Positions 1-9,979 of a stretch of 64,000 nt of DNA are shown here, one piece after another. A program made the position numbers and the translations under genes. The notes beneath the pieces are model-generated. The model did no database searches, was not told the DNA's origin, and saw nothing but the letters and a program-made list of their open reading frames with translations. This stretch comes from Cellulomonas sp. 73-145 (GTDB taxonomy: Bacteria; Actinomycetota; Actinomycetes; Actinomycetales; Cellulomonadaceae), in the NCBI GenBank assembly GCA_001898185.1, contig MKTI01000006.1, positions 124,001 through 188,000 on the forward strand, given 5' to 3'. Each line of letters starts with the position of its first letter. Positions within the stretch are counted from its first letter, which is position 1.

Positions 1-2808
1 CAGGGTGCGCGGGTCCCGCGGCTGCTCGGTCAGGTGGTCGACCACCCGCATCGCCAGCCCGGTGGTGCGCGCGCGCACGTCCTCCCGCTCGTCGGACCGC
101 ACCAGCTCGTAGCGGCCGTCGGACATCACACGCAGCCGCTCGTTGGCCGCGGCGACGACGTCCTCGAAGCGGCTCATCAGCACGTACGTCTGCAGCGAGA
201 GCCTCTGGGCGTTGTCCCCGGCACCACCGGCCAGCGTCGCGAGGCGGGCCACCGGTGCCGCCTCCGCGATGCGACCGGTCAGCGTGGTCGCGCGGCGGAC
301 GACCACCTCGCCGGCGGTGGTCGCTGCGGCGAGCCGCTCGGCAGCCACCTGCGCCGCCGCGCCCGCGGTGTCGGCGAGCTGCCGTGCGGCGGCCTCCGCC
401 GCGGAGGCGGCCGGCACGTCCACGACCAGGTCGTCGGGCAGCGTGCCGAGCTCCGGCGCGTCGAGGGCTGCCGCGACCCGGGCGACGTCCGACCGGTAGG
501 CCGTCACCTGCGCGTCGAGGTGGGCGACCTGGTCAGCGGGCAGCAGGGCGGCACGGGCTGCCGCGGCATCCGGGAAGCCGGCGTCGTCGAGACCCCCCGC
601 CAGCTCCTCCGCCCGGGTCGCCGCCGTGCGGCGCGCGGCGCCGCGCAGCTCCAGCGCGTCGAGCAGCTGACGTGCCGCCTCGGCGCGTTCCACCAGCGCG
701 GAGTGCCGCGCGGCGACCGTCGGGTGGTCGGCCCGTGCCGCCACCACCTCGGCCTCGGCGGTGTCGAGCGCGACCCGGTCGGTGAGCAACGTCGCCTCGG
801 CGATCGCGCGCCGGCCGGCGGTGTCGTCCCGCTGCTGCCGGCGCAGCTGCGTCTCGGTGTCGAACCGGTCCAGCTCGGAGGCCAGCCGGACGGCGTCCGC
901 GGCCGCCGCGTCGCACTCCAGCAGCGCTGCCCGGGCATGTGCGACGGCCGCCTCGGCGGACGCCCGGTCGGTCCCGGCCACCTGTGCCGTCAGCGCCGTC
1001 ACGTTGCCGCGGAGCTCACCGGCACGTCCGGCGAGGCCGGCGAGCAGTCGCTCCGCCTCGCGGCACGCGTCCTCGGCGGCCTGCACGTCCTCGGCCGACA
1101 CGTGGCCGGCCGCCGTCGGCAGCGCGGGCGCCGGGTGGTCCGGCGAGCCGCACACCGGGCACGGTGTGCCGTCGCGCAGGTCCGCGGCCAGCGAACCGGC
1201 GAGGTCGGCGATCCGCGCCGTGCGCGCAGCAGCGGCGGCATCGGCCAGCGAGAGGGCCGTGCGGCCCGCGGCCTCGCGGTCCGCCTCGACGCGCTCGAGC
1301 TCCGACTGCGCGGCGGCTAGCGCGAGCACCGCGTCGAGCGTGGTGCTCGCCGCGTCGCGGGCTGCGGTGCGCTCGCCTCGGCGAGCCTCGAGCGCGCGGG
1401 CGGCGTCCAGGCCCTCCACCAGCGTCGCCCGCTCCTCCGGCCGCGCCGCCAGCCAGGCGTCGTGCACCGCCAGCTCCTGCGTCAGGTCGTCGAGCAGCTC
1501 TGCCGCGCGGTGCAGCTGTCGCCGGCGTTCGGTCAGCCCCTCCTCGACCGTGACAAGTCGCTGCAGGCGTGCCGCGTGCTCCACTGCCGCGCGCTGCTCG
1601 TCGTGCAGGTGCCGGACGATCGGCTGCTCGGTCCCCTGGCCAGTCCCCTCGCCGCCGTCAGCCGCGGCGGCCTCGCCCACGCCGGCCGGCACCAGCCCCA
1701 CCGGCGCCCCGTCGAGCGCGGCGCCCCACTCCTTCTCGGCCGCCTCGAGCGCCGCACGTGCGGCCTCGTCGCCGACCAGCAGCGGCCGCACCGCAGCCGC
1801 CCGGCGGCCCTGCTCCAGCCGTTCGACGTCGTGCGCGTGCCGCTCGGCCAGGCCGTCGAGCACCGTGCGCTCGGCCCGCAGCCGCTCCCGCCGCCCCAGC
1901 AGCTCGGCCGTCGCCCGGGCCTCCTCCGCCGCGGCCCGCGCCTGCAGCCATGCCGCCTCGGCGGTCGTCAGCGCTGCAGCCCCAGCCACCGCGTCCACCT
2001 CGAGGGCCCGTGCTCGAGCCGCCACCACCCCGGCGACCGCCGCGTCGTCCACCAGCAGGGCGGCCGTCACGTCGTCCCGCAGGGCCGCCGCCTCGTCCTC
2101 GGCCAGCCGCGCCGCCCCCGCGAGGTGCGCCACGGCCTCACCGAGCTCCCCGCGGACCGCCTCCACCGCCCGGTCCGCCTCGCGGCGCAGCTCGACCAGC
2201 CGCTCGGCCAGCCGCTGGTACACCTGGGTGCCGAAGATCTTCTGCAGCAACCCGCGCCGGTCCTCCGGCTTGGCGCGCAGGAACCGGGCGAACTCCCCCT
2301 GCGGCAGCACGACGGTCTGCACGAACTGGGTGCGGTCCAGGCCGATCGCCCGCAGCACCTCGGCGCCGACCTCGTCGAGGCGGTTCGCCATCGGGGTGCC
2401 GAGCGCGTCCAGCTCGTCGTCCGTCGCCGTCGACGGTACGTCCGCCGGCAGCCGCCACAGCTTGGCGCTCGCCTGCTGCGTGGTGGTGCCGGTGCCGCGG
2501 CGCTTGGACCGCTCGTACTGGGGTGTCCGGCGGATCCGGAACACCCCGGACGGCACCTCGAACACGAGGTCGACCAGGCTCTCCACCTCCGGCGCCGCGT
2601 GCGCGGAGCGGAGCCGGTCGTCCGACGCCTCGTCGGACGCGACCTTGCCGTAGAGGGCGAACACGATCGCGTCGATCAGCGTGGACTTGCCCGCACCCGT
2701 CGGCCCCTCGAGCAGGAACAGGCCCGACGCGCCCAGCTCGGCGAGGTCGATGGTGTGTCGGCCGGCGAAGGGGCCGACGGCGTGCAGCACCAGGCGGCGC
2801 AGGTGCAT
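1..2808 (-). CDS. sbcC: Exonuclease SbcC, ATPase subunit of SbcCD (C-terminus cut by window edge)
   Basis: This is the ATP-binding, long coiled-coil subunit of the SbcCD (Mre11-Rad50-like) nuclease, which opens hairpins and processes DNA ends. Reading from the ATG at 2808, 936 codons are open and the frame runs off the left edge, so the Walker B/signature end is missing. The start reads MHLRRL, and a Walker A motif GPTGAGKST lies near residue 40. A Q-loop-like segment (VVLPQGEFARFL) follows near residue 150. Long Ala/Glu/Arg-rich coiled-coil stretches flank a CPVCG zinc-hook motif near residue 550, as expected for Rad50/SbcC. The ATG overlaps the sbcD stop by one base (TGATG), so the two are translationally coupled. 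Identification is secure. Confidence 0.96.
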   Translation of the reverse strand, partial: MHLRRLVLHAVGPFAGRHTIDLAELGASGLFLLEGPTGAGKSTLIDAIVFALYGKVASDEASDDRLRSAHAAPEVESLVDLVFEVPSGVFRIRRTPQYERSKRRGTGTTTQQASAKLWRLPADVPSTATDDELDALGTPMANRLDEVGAEVLRAIGLDRTQFVQTVVLPQGEFARFLRAKPEDRRGLLQKIFGTQVYQRLAERLVELRREADRAVEAVRGELGEAVAHLAGAARLAEDEAAALRDDVTAALLVDDAAVAGVVAARARALEVDAVAGAAALTTAEAAWLQARAAAEEARATAELLGRRERLRAERTVLDGLAERHAHDVERLEQGRRAAAVRPLLVGDEAARAALEAAEKEWGAALDGAPVGLVPAGVGEAAAADGGEGTGQGTEQPIVRHLHDEQRAAVEHAARLQRLVTVEEGLTERRRQLHRAAELLDDLTQELAVHDAWLAARPEERATLVEGLDAARALEARRGERTAARDAASTTLDAVLALAAAQSELERVEADREAAGRTALSLADAAAAARTARIADLAGSLAADLRDGTPCPVCGSPDHPAPALPTAAGHVSAEDVQAAEDACREAERLLAGLAGRAGELRGNVTALTAQVAGTDRASAEAAVAHARAALLECDAAAADAVRLASELDRFDTETQLRRQQRDDTAGRRAIAEATLLTDRVALDTAEAEVVAARADHPTVAARHSALVERAEAARQLLDALELRGAARRTAATRAEELAGGLDDAGFPDAAAARAALLPADQVAHLDAQVTAYRSDVARVAAALDAPELGTLPDDLVVDVPAASAAEAAARQLADTAGAAAQVAAERLAAATTAGEVVVRRATTLTGRIAEAAPVARLATLAGGAGDNAQRLSLQTYVLMSRFEDVVAAANERLRVMSDGRYELVRSDEREDVRARTTGLAMRVVDHLTEQPRDPRTL

Positions 2809-3977
2809 CAGGCGCTCCGCTCCGCGTCGGCGACGTCCTCGTAGGCCCGCCGCAGCACCGCCACCTCGGCGGGGGTCGGTGCGGTTCCGGTGACGCGGCG
2901 GACGAAGGCGTCCACCACCTCGAGCGGGTCGGCCGCGGCGGTGACGACGCGGGACGCGGTGATCCGCGCCGCACTGTCGGCCGGGACGTGCTGCACCACC
3001 AGCGCGTGCGGGAACCGCTCGCGCACCCGTCGGAACAGCTCCGACGGCCGCGCGGCATCCGTGACGGTCACCCGGACCCAGTCGTCCACATGGGTCTCGC
3101 CACCCGCGCCGAGCAGCTGGTCGAGCGTGCCGGTGACGTCCGCCAGCCGCCGCGGCACCGGCGCCGGGACCAGCTCGGTCACCGGCTCGGCACCGGACAG
3201 GTCCACCAGCACGGAGGACTTGGTGTGGTGCTGCTCGGAGAACGAGTACGCCAGCGGGGAGCCGGAGTAGCGCAGCACCGTCCCGTCGACCCCGGACAGC
3301 CCCTGCGGCCCGTGCAGGTGGCCCAGCGCCACGTAGTCCATCCCCGCGAACACCCCGGCCGGCACCTGGTCGACGCCGCCCACCCGGATGTCCCGCTCCG
3401 ACTCGCTCGGCTGACCGCCGACGACGAACGCGTGCGCCATCACCACCGCCCGCCGCACCCCGGCCCGGCGGCCGGCCAGGTCGGCCCGCACCCGCCGCAT
3501 CGCGGCGCTGGTCACCGCCTCGTGCGAGCGCGCCGGCAGCACCGGCGTGCCGCCCTCGTCGTCGGCCGACGCCAGGTCGCCCCGGGTCAGGTCCGGGTCC
3601 AGGTACGGCAACCCGTACACCAGGCCGTCCGCGACCTCCACCGGCTCGGCCAGCGTCGCCAGGCGCGTCCGCAGCCGCACCCTCTCGCGCATCAGCGCCG
3701 CGCCGAACCCCAGGCGCGTCGCCGAGTCGTGGTTGCCGGAGGTGAGCACCACGGTGGTCAGCTCGGAGAGCCGGGCCAGCGCGTCCGACAGCAGCGTGAC
3801 CGCCTCGACCGGCGGGATCGCCCGGTCGTACACGTCCCCGGCGACCAGCAGGGCGTCCACCCGCTCGGCCCGCACCACGTCGACCAGGTGGTCGAGGGCG
3901 GCCGCCTGGTGGTCCAGCAGGTCGACACCGTGCAGGGTGCGGCCCAGGTGCCAGTCGGAGGTGTGCAGCAGCCGCAT
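2808..3977 (-). CDS. sbcD: Exonuclease SbcD, nuclease subunit of SbcCD
   Basis: This is the Mn-dependent Mre11-like phosphoesterase subunit, 389 aa. Metallophosphoesterase motifs stand in order: DWHLG (residues 8-12), GDVYD (47-51) and GNHD (81-84). GHLHG, a late metal-ligand motif, follows in the middle of the protein. The start was set at the ATG giving MRLLHTSDWHLG; an upstream in-frame ATG would add 13 arginine/glycine-rich residues not expected for the family. It is first in a two-gene operon with sbcC, stop and start overlapping by one base. Confidence 0.96.
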   Translation of the reverse strand: MRLLHTSDWHLGRTLHGVDLLDHQAAALDHLVDVVRAERVDALLVAGDVYDRAIPPVEAVTLLSDALARLSELTTVVLTSGNHDSATRLGFGAALMRERVRLRTRLATLAEPVEVADGLVYGLPYLDPDLTRGDLASADDEGGTPVLPARSHEAVTSAAMRRVRADLAGRRAGVRRAVVMAHAFVVGGQPSESERDIRVGGVDQVPAGVFAGMDYVALGHLHGPQGLSGVDGTVLRYSGSPLAYSFSEQHHTKSSVLVDLSGAEPVTELVPAPVPRRLADVTGTLDQLLGAGGETHVDDWVRVTVTDAARPSELFRRVRERFPHALVVQHVPADSAARITASRVVTAAADPLEVVDAFVRRVTGTAPTPAEVAVLRRAYEDVADAERSA

Positions 3978-4042
3978 GCGGCGACCGTAGCCGCGGCCAC
4001 CGACACGGCTCGGCACCCACGCGGGCGGCCGAGCGGCGCGCC

Positions 4043-4393
4043 TCAGAGCGGGCTGACGACCTCGTCCGGGATCACGGCACCGAGCCCGACCACCGACAGC
4101 AGGTCCCGCAGCAGACCCCGGGAGTCGCGCAGCGACATCGGGATGCCGGCCTCGGCCGCCGCCATGTGCAGCTGCAGCACGAAGGCGATGCCGGACGAGT
4201 CGATGAACCGCAGGCCGTTCGCGTCGATCACCACGGGCAGCCCGTGCATCAGCGCCAGGCCCATCGTGTTGCTCGCCTGCTGCCGGAGCGCTGCGTCGAT
4301 CTCACCGACCAGGTGGACCACCGTGCTGCCGTCCACCACCTCGACGCGGATGCTGTCCGTCGGGCCGTCGTCGATCAGCTCGTCGATGCTCAC
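4043..4393 (-). CDS. STAS-domain anti-sigma factor antagonist
   Basis: A 116-aa single STAS-domain protein of the SpoIIAA/RsbV type. Such proteins bind an anti-sigma kinase and release a sigma factor when unphosphorylated. The phospho-acceptor motif FIDSSG is present at residues 63-68. The GTG start was chosen because GAGGAG lies 7 bases before it; an upstream ATG would add 27 basic residues outside the STAS fold. No kinase or sigma gene is adjacent, so its partner is encoded elsewhere. It could control stress or another partner-switching pathway; the sequence does not say which. Confidence 0.88.
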   Translation of the reverse strand: MSIDELIDDGPTDSIRVEVVDGSTVVHLVGEIDAALRQQASNTMGLALMHGLPVVIDANGLRFIDSSGIAFVLQLHMAAAEAGIPMSLRDSRGLLRDLLSVVGLGAVIPDEVVSPL

Positions 4394-4514
4394 TTGCTGC
4401 TCCTCGTGCCTACTGCTGCCGGTACGCCGGTGGACCGGGACAACGACAGTACGTCCTGCGGATGACCTCGTCATCCCCCGGTGACACGGGGGTGTCGCCG
4501 GCGCACAGTGGAAC

Positions 4515-4548
4515 GCGAACCTCCGACATCAGGTTCCCGGAGGTTCGC
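4515..4548. other. Perfect 11-bp inverted repeat in the ybaK-STAS spacer
   Basis: GCGAACCTCCG (4515-4525) is exactly repeated in inverse at 4538-4548 with a 12-base spacer. It lies about 120 bases upstream of the STAS gene start and about 105 bases downstream of the ybaK stop. It could be an operator for the STAS gene or a terminator without a T tract. Confidence 0.45.
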
Positions 4549-4628
4549 TCCCGGTCATGCGGCCGCCATGATTGCACCTCGGGACGGCGCTCGGAAGGTC
4601 AAGTCCACACCTCACAGGAGGCGTCCAG

Positions 4629-4647
4629 GCTCAGCTCGGGGCTGAGC
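4629..4647 (-). terminator. Candidate hairpin terminator after ybaK
   Basis: GCTCAGC-TCGGG-GCTGAGC forms a 7-bp stem with a 5-base loop, starting seven bases past the ybaK stop codon. No T tract follows, which is common for hairpin terminators in GC-rich actinobacteria. Confidence 0.4.
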
Positions 4648-4653
4648 TCCAGG

Positions 4654-5136
4654 TCACGCGTCCGGCGCCGGGTCGGTCACGTCCGCGACCGTCGCGCCCA
4701 GCACCCGCACCAGCTCGGCGCCCTCGAGCGTCGCCGAGACGCCGTGCGCGCCGGCGCCGATCGACACCAGCCCGTGCACGCGCGCGTCGGCGATGACCGG
4801 CCAGGGGTGCAGCGAGCCGAACGGTGTGATGGTGCCGCGCTCGTACCCGGTGACGTCCCGCGCGGTGGCGGCGTCCGGCATCGACAGCCGGTTCACGCCC
4901 AGCAGCTCGCGCAGGCGCGGCCAGGCGATGGTGCGGTCGCCGGGGACCAGGACGAACAGGTAGTCGTCGTCACCACGGCGCACCACGATCGTCTTGACCA
5001 CCTGCGACGGGTCGATGCCCCTGGCCGCGGCCGCCTCCGCCAGCGAGGAGACCCGACCGTGCCGCGCCACCACGTGCGGGATGCCGGACGCCTGCAACGC
5101 CTCGAGCGCTCGCCGCTCGCCCTCTGTCGTCTCCAC
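4654..5136 (-). CDS. ybaK: YbaK/EbsC-family aminoacyl-tRNA deacylase
   Basis: A 160-aa protein of the YbaK/ProX editing family, which hydrolyses mischarged aminoacyl-tRNA (typically Cys-tRNA-Pro) in the cytoplasm. Family features seen: VVKTIVVR near residue 46 containing the conserved lysine, then LFVLVPGD, and a GxxxPFG-like segment (GTITPFG) followed by a glycine-rich SIGAG near the C-terminus. It is a stand-alone single-domain form. It is divergent from hrpA with a 55-bp shared spacer. The exact tRNA specificity cannot be read from sequence. Confidence 0.88.
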   Translation of the reverse strand: METTEGERRALEALQASGIPHVVARHGRVSSLAEAAAARGIDPSQVVKTIVVRRGDDDYLFVLVPGDRTIAWPRLRELLGVNRLSMPDAATARDVTGYERGTITPFGSLHPWPVIADARVHGLVSIGAGAHGVSATLEGAELVRVLGATVADVTDPAPDA

Positions 5137-5191
5137 GGACCCACGTTATGCGCGGGCGGTGCGTGGGTGCCGCCTGGGAGAATGGCCCGTC

Positions 5192-8100
5192 GTGAGCGGT
5201 CCCGACGAGCACGAGCGCGGTGCGGAGCGTCCGCGCCGACGTGGCGCCGGGCGTCCGGAGCGGCACGCGGGCCAGGACGGACGCCGCCACGGCGACGGGG
5301 ACCGCGCGCCGGGGAACCGGCCCGACCAGCGTGGCGCCCGCCGCCGCGAGCGCGTCGCGCACCTGCGCGCGCAGGTGGAGCTGCCGCCCGTCACGTACCC
5401 GGAGGAGCTGCCGGTCAGCGCCCGGCGGGCGGAGATCGCGGCGACCATCGCGGCCCACCAGGTGGTGGTGGTCGCGGGGGAGACGGGCAGCGGCAAGACG
5501 ACGCAGCTGCCCAAGATCCTGCTCGAGCTCGGTCGCGGCCGCGCCGGCCAGATCGGGCACACGCAGCCGCGCCGGATAGCGGCCCGCACGGTCGCCGAGC
5601 GGGTGGCCGACGAGCTGGGCGTGCCCTTGGGCGGTGTGGTCGGCTACCAGGTGCGGTTCACCGACGAGTCGAGCGACCACACGCTCGTCAAGGTGATGAC
5701 CGACGGCATCCTGCTGGCGCAGATCCAGCGGGACCCGCAGCTGCTGGCCTACGACACGATCGTGGTCGACGAGGCCCACGAGCGGTCGCTGAACATCGAC
5801 TTCATCCTCGGCTACCTGACCCGGCTGCTGCCGCAGCGGCCGGACCTCAAGCTCGTCATCACCTCCGCCACCATCGACTCCGAGCGGTTCGCCTCGCACT
5901 TCGCCGCCGCGGACGGCGCGCCGGCGCCGATCGTCGAGGTCACGGGCCGCACGTACCCGGTGGAGCTGCGGTACCGGCCCCTGTCGCCGGACCGGGCGGC
6001 GGAGGAGTCCGCGCTCGGGGCGGGCGACGAGGACGACGAGGAGGGGGCGGACGACCTCACCGCGCCCGGCCGGTCGAGGCGTGCCGGTGCAGCGGCAGTG
6101 GGCCGGCGCGGTGCCGGCCGGGGCAAGGGTTCGCCGGCGGCCGCCGCGAGGCGTCCGCGTGCCGAGGCGAAGGACCTGGTCACCGGCATCGTCGAGGCGG
6201 TCGACGAGCTCATGGTCGCCGGACCGGGCGACGTGCTCGTCTTCCTCTCCGGCGAGCGGGAGATCCGGGACGCCGAGGACGGGCTGCGCGGCGCGCTCGG
6301 CCCGCGGGTGACCGACCCGCAGCACCCGCAGGCCGTGGAGCTGCTGCCCCTGTACGCCCGGCTGTCCGCGCCGGAGCAGCGGCGCGTGTTCGAGCCGCAC
6401 GGCAAGCGGCGCGTGATCCTGGCGACCAACGTCGCCGAGACGTCGCTGACCGTGCCGGGGGTCCGGTACGTCGTCGACCCCGGCACCGCCCGCATCTCGC
6501 GGTACTCGCAGGCCACCAAGGTGCAGCGGCTGCCGATCGAGCCGATCTCGCAGGCCTCGGCGAACCAGCGGTCCGGCCGCTCCGGCCGCGTGGCTCCCGG
6601 CATCGCGATCCGCCTGTACTCCGCCGACGACCTCGCGTCCCGGCCGGAGTACACCGAGCCGGAGATCCTGCGCACGTCGCTGGCGTCGGTGATCCTGCAG
6701 ATGATCGCCGTCGGCGTGGTCCGCACGCCGGACGAGGTGGCGCAGTTCCCGTTCGTCGACCCGCCGGACGTGCGCGCCGTCCGTGACGGCGTGGCCCTGC
6801 TGACCGAGCTCGGCGCGCTGTCCACCGGCCCGGGCGGCACCCGCCTGACCGACACCGGCCGCGCGCTGGCGCAGCTGCCGATCGACCCGCGGCTGGCGCG
6901 GATGATCGTCGAGGCGGGCAAGCGCGATGTCGCCCGCGAGGTCGTCGTCATCGCCGCCGCCCTGTCGATCCAGGACCCGCGGGAGCGTCCGGCGGACCAG
7001 CGCGAGGTGGCCGACGCCCTGCACCGGCGGTTCGCCGACCCGTCGTCGGACCTGCTGACCTACCTGAACCTGTGGCAGTGGCTGCGCGAGCAGCGGCACG
7101 CGCTCAGCGGGTCGGCGTTCCGGCGGCTGGTGCGGTCCGAGCACCTCAACTACCTGCGCGTCCGCGAGTGGCAGGACGTGGTGACGCAGCTGCGCGACAT
7201 GGTGAAGGGGCTGGGGATCGACGCCCGCGGTGGTCCGCGGCCCGTCGGGGACGGGGCGCCGGCCGGGGCGAAGGACGTCGTGGGAGATGGCCGTGGCGGG
7301 CGCGGACGTGGCGGCGTGGTGCGGGACGGTGGCCGACGGCTGCCCCCCGGTGCCGTGGTCGCGGAGCAGACGCCGACAGCGGGCTCCGCGTCCGAGGGCG
7401 CCGACGTGGCGGCTGCGAGCGCCGGCCGGTCAGCCACATCGGCAGCAGCCGACGTCGCGGCCTCGTCGTCCGCCGCCGTCGAGGACCTCACCGAGCGCAC
7501 CACCTGGGCGTGGGACGGCGACCGGATCCACCTCGCCGTGCTGGCCGGCCTGCTGTCGCAGATCGGCATGCAGGAGGCCACGGAGGTCACCCCCGCCGCC
7601 CGCTCGGGCCGCAACGCGCCGCCGCAGGGACGCGGCCGCCCGCGCCCGCGCAACGAGTACCTCGGCGCCCGCAACGCGCGGTTCGCCATCTTCCCGGGCT
7701 CCGGCCTGGCCCGCCGTCCCCCGGCGTGGGTGATGGCGGCCGAGCTGGTCGAGACGTCCCGCCTGTGGGCGCGCGACGTCGCGCGCATCCGACCCGAGTG
7801 GGCCGAGGAGCTGGCCGGCCACCTCGTCCGGCGCAGCTACTCCGAACCGGCGTGGAGCACCCGGCAGGGCGCCGCGATGGTGACCGAGAAGGTGACGCTG
7901 TACGGCGTGCCGATCGTCACCGACCGGCGCATCCTGCTCGGCTCGGTGGACCGCGCGCAGGCGCGCGAGCTGTTCATCCGGCACGCGCTGGTGCAGGGCG
8001 AGTGGACCACCCACCACACCTTCTTCCACGAGAACCGCCGGCTGCTGGCCGAGGCGCAGGCGCTCGAGGCGCGCGCGCGCCGCCGCGACCTGGTGGTGGA

Positions 8101-9979
8101 CGACGACGTGCTCTTCGACTTCTACGACGAGCGCGTGCCGGACGACGTGGTCTCGGCGCGGCACTTCGACACCTGGTGGAAGGGCGCGCGGCGCTCCCAG
8201 CCGGAGCTGCTGGCGTTCACCCGCGACCTGCTGGTGGCACCGGGTGCGCAGCAGATCGACGAGTCGGCGTTCCCCTCGAGGTGGCCGCAGGGCGACGTCA
8301 GCATGCCGCTGACCTACCAGTTCGAGCCCGGCACCGAGGCCGACGGCGTGACGGTGCACATCCCCCTGGTCACGCTCGCGCGGCTGCGTCCGGAGGGGTT
8401 CGACTGGATGGTCCCGGGGGTGCGCGCCGAGCTGGTCACCGCCACCATCCGTGCGCTGCCGAAGCCGGTGCGGGTGCAGCTGGTGCCGGCGCCGGACGTG
8501 GCGCGGGCTGTGGACGCGTGGATGGACGAGCACCTCGCGTCCTGGGAGGACACCGTGCGGGCCGGCGACGCCGCGCCGTCGTTCCACGAGGCGTTCGCGC
8601 AGGCCGTGCGCGCGATGCGGGACGTGGAGGTGCCGCCCGACGCGTTCGACGACGAGCGGCTGCCGGCGCACCTGCGGATGACGTTCCGCGTGGTCGACGC
8701 CGGTGGGGGCGTGCTCGACGAGGGCAAGGACCTGGTGGCGCTGCAGCGGCGGCTGGCCGGGGACGCGCAGGACGCGGTGTCGTCCGCCGTCCGCACCGCG
8801 GTGGCCGCGGCGCTGGCGGAGGCGCAGGCCGCGTCCGGTGGCGGAGCCGGAGCCGGCCGAGGTCGAGGTCGCGACGCACGCGGCCGCGAGCGTGGACGGC
8901 TCGGAACCGTGCACGACGAACGCGGCGGCGACCGCGCGCAGCGGACGGCCGGCTCGGGCGCCACGAGCGCCCCCGGCCCGACCGTCGGCGCCGCCACGGA
9001 CCCGTCGTCGTCCGCGGGCCAGCCCGCCGCAAACCTCGAGCGCAGCGACCTGCGGACGTGGCCGGACCTGCCCGACCGACCTGGAGAGCCGGCCGGGTCG
9101 CTGCCGGAGCAGGTGTCGACCACGGCCGCGGGTGGCGTCGTCGTGCGGGCATACCCGTCGCTCGTCGAGCTGCCGGGCCCCCCGCCGTCCGTCGGGGTGC
9201 GGCTGCTCGCCGACGCCGGTGCGGTTCCCGACGAGCACCGCCGCGGCCTGCGGCGCCTGCTGCTGCTCGACGTCGGGCTGGCGACCGCCCGGGTGTCGTC
9301 CCGCTGGACCGGCACGCAGGCACTCGCGCTCGCGGCCTCCCCGTACCGGGACACGGCAGCCCTGGTCACGGACGTGCAGCTGGCCGCGATCGACCGGCTG
9401 ATCACCCGCCACCTGACCGCCACGGCCGCCGGTGCCGCACCGGAGGCAGCCGTCCGGGACGCCGCCGCCTACACGGCGCTGCGCACGGCCGTCCGCGACC
9501 GTCTGGAGGACGAGGTGCACCGCCTGGTCGCCGACCTCGTCGCCGTCCTCACCGCCTGGCGCGAGGTGCAGGCCGCGGTCCGCGCCTCGTCGTCCCTCGC
9601 CCTGCTCGGCACCGCCCGTGACGTCCGCGACCAGACGGACGCCCTGGTGCACGACGGTTTCGTCACCGAGGTCGGCGCCGACCGCCTGCCCCAGCTGACG
9701 CGGTACCTGCGCGCCGCCGCGTACCGGCTGACCAAGGCGGCCGAGAACCCGCAGCGTGACGAGTCGCTGGCCGCCCAGGTGCGGGAGGTGGAGGGCCTGT
9801 ACCGGGACACCGTCGCCCGCACCGCCGGCCGAGCGCCGGACGCGGTCCGGACGGCAGCCCTGGACGAGGTCCGGTGGCTGCTCGAGGAGCTGCGCGTGAG
9901 CCTGTTCGCCCAGCAGCTCGGCACCCCGGTCCCGGTGTCCACCACCCGCATCCGCAAGGCGCTCGCCGCCATCGCCTGA
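5192..9979 (+). CDS. hrpA: ATP-dependent RNA helicase HrpA
   Basis: A DEAH-box RNA helicase of 1595 aa, longer than the roughly 1300 aa usual for HrpA. Motif I GETGSGKTT lies near residue 95-105, motif II DEAH near 194, SAT (motif III) near 226, and motif VI QRSGRSGR near 455. These are followed by the HA2/OB region and the C-terminal DUF3418 part. The extra length comes from three low-complexity insertions: acidic then basic at about residues 270-330, Gly/Arg/Ala-rich at about 680-770, and Gly/Arg/Ser-rich at about 1213-1285. The GTG start has GGGAG 11 bases upstream; an earlier in-frame start would run into ybaK. In E. coli HrpA acts on mRNA processing and stalled ribosomes. Confidence 0.94.
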   Translation: MSGPDEHERGAERPRRRGAGRPERHAGQDGRRHGDGDRAPGNRPDQRGARRRERVAHLRAQVELPPVTYPEELPVSARRAEIAATIAAHQVVVVAGETGSGKTTQLPKILLELGRGRAGQIGHTQPRRIAARTVAERVADELGVPLGGVVGYQVRFTDESSDHTLVKVMTDGILLAQIQRDPQLLAYDTIVVDEAHERSLNIDFILGYLTRLLPQRPDLKLVITSATIDSERFASHFAAADGAPAPIVEVTGRTYPVELRYRPLSPDRAAEESALGAGDEDDEEGADDLTAPGRSRRAGAAAVGRRGAGRGKGSPAAAARRPRAEAKDLVTGIVEAVDELMVAGPGDVLVFLSGEREIRDAEDGLRGALGPRVTDPQHPQAVELLPLYARLSAPEQRRVFEPHGKRRVILATNVAETSLTVPGVRYVVDPGTARISRYSQATKVQRLPIEPISQASANQRSGRSGRVAPGIAIRLYSADDLASRPEYTEPEILRTSLASVILQMIAVGVVRTPDEVAQFPFVDPPDVRAVRDGVALLTELGALSTGPGGTRLTDTGRALAQLPIDPRLARMIVEAGKRDVAREVVVIAAALSIQDPRERPADQREVADALHRRFADPSSDLLTYLNLWQWLREQRHALSGSAFRRLVRSEHLNYLRVREWQDVVTQLRDMVKGLGIDARGGPRPVGDGAPAGAKDVVGDGRGGRGRGGVVRDGGRRLPPGAVVAEQTPTAGSASEGADVAAASAGRSATSAAADVAASSSAAVEDLTERTTWAWDGDRIHLAVLAGLLSQIGMQEATEVTPAARSGRNAPPQGRGRPRPRNEYLGARNARFAIFPGSGLARRPPAWVMAAELVETSRLWARDVARIRPEWAEELAGHLVRRSYSEPAWSTRQGAAMVTEKVTLYGVPIVTDRRILLGSVDRAQARELFIRHALVQGEWTTHHTFFHENRRLLAEAQALEARARRRDLVVDDDVLFDFYDERVPDDVVSARHFDTWWKGARRSQPELLAFTRDLLVAPGAQQIDESAFPSRWPQGDVSMPLTYQFEPGTEADGVTVHIPLVTLARLRPEGFDWMVPGVRAELVTATIRALPKPVRVQLVPAPDVARAVDAWMDEHLASWEDTVRAGDAAPSFHEAFAQAVRAMRDVEVPPDAFDDERLPAHLRMTFRVVDAGGGVLDEGKDLVALQRRLAGDAQDAVSSAVRTAVAAALAEAQAASGGGAGAGRGRGRDARGRERGRLGTVHDERGGDRAQRTAGSGATSAPGPTVGAATDPSSSAGQPAANLERSDLRTWPDLPDRPGEPAGSLPEQVSTTAAGGVVVRAYPSLVELPGPPPSVGVRLLADAGAVPDEHRRGLRRLLLLDVGLATARVSSRWTGTQALALAASPYRDTAALVTDVQLAAIDRLITRHLTATAAGAAPEAAVRDAAAYTALRTAVRDRLEDEVHRLVADLVAVLTAWREVQAAVRASSSLALLGTARDVRDQTDALVHDGFVTEVGADRLPQLTRYLRAAAYRLTKAAENPQRDESLAAQVREVEGLYRDTVARTAGRAPDAVRTAALDEVRWLLEELRVSLFAQQLGTPVPVSTTRIRKALAAIA

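Noticed and set aside
761..2653. Long plus-strand open frames across the sbcC region
   Set aside because: They are antisense to sbcC, which has clear Walker A and zinc-hook motifs. The products are Ser/Arg/Ala-rich low complexity, as expected from GC-rich shadow frames.
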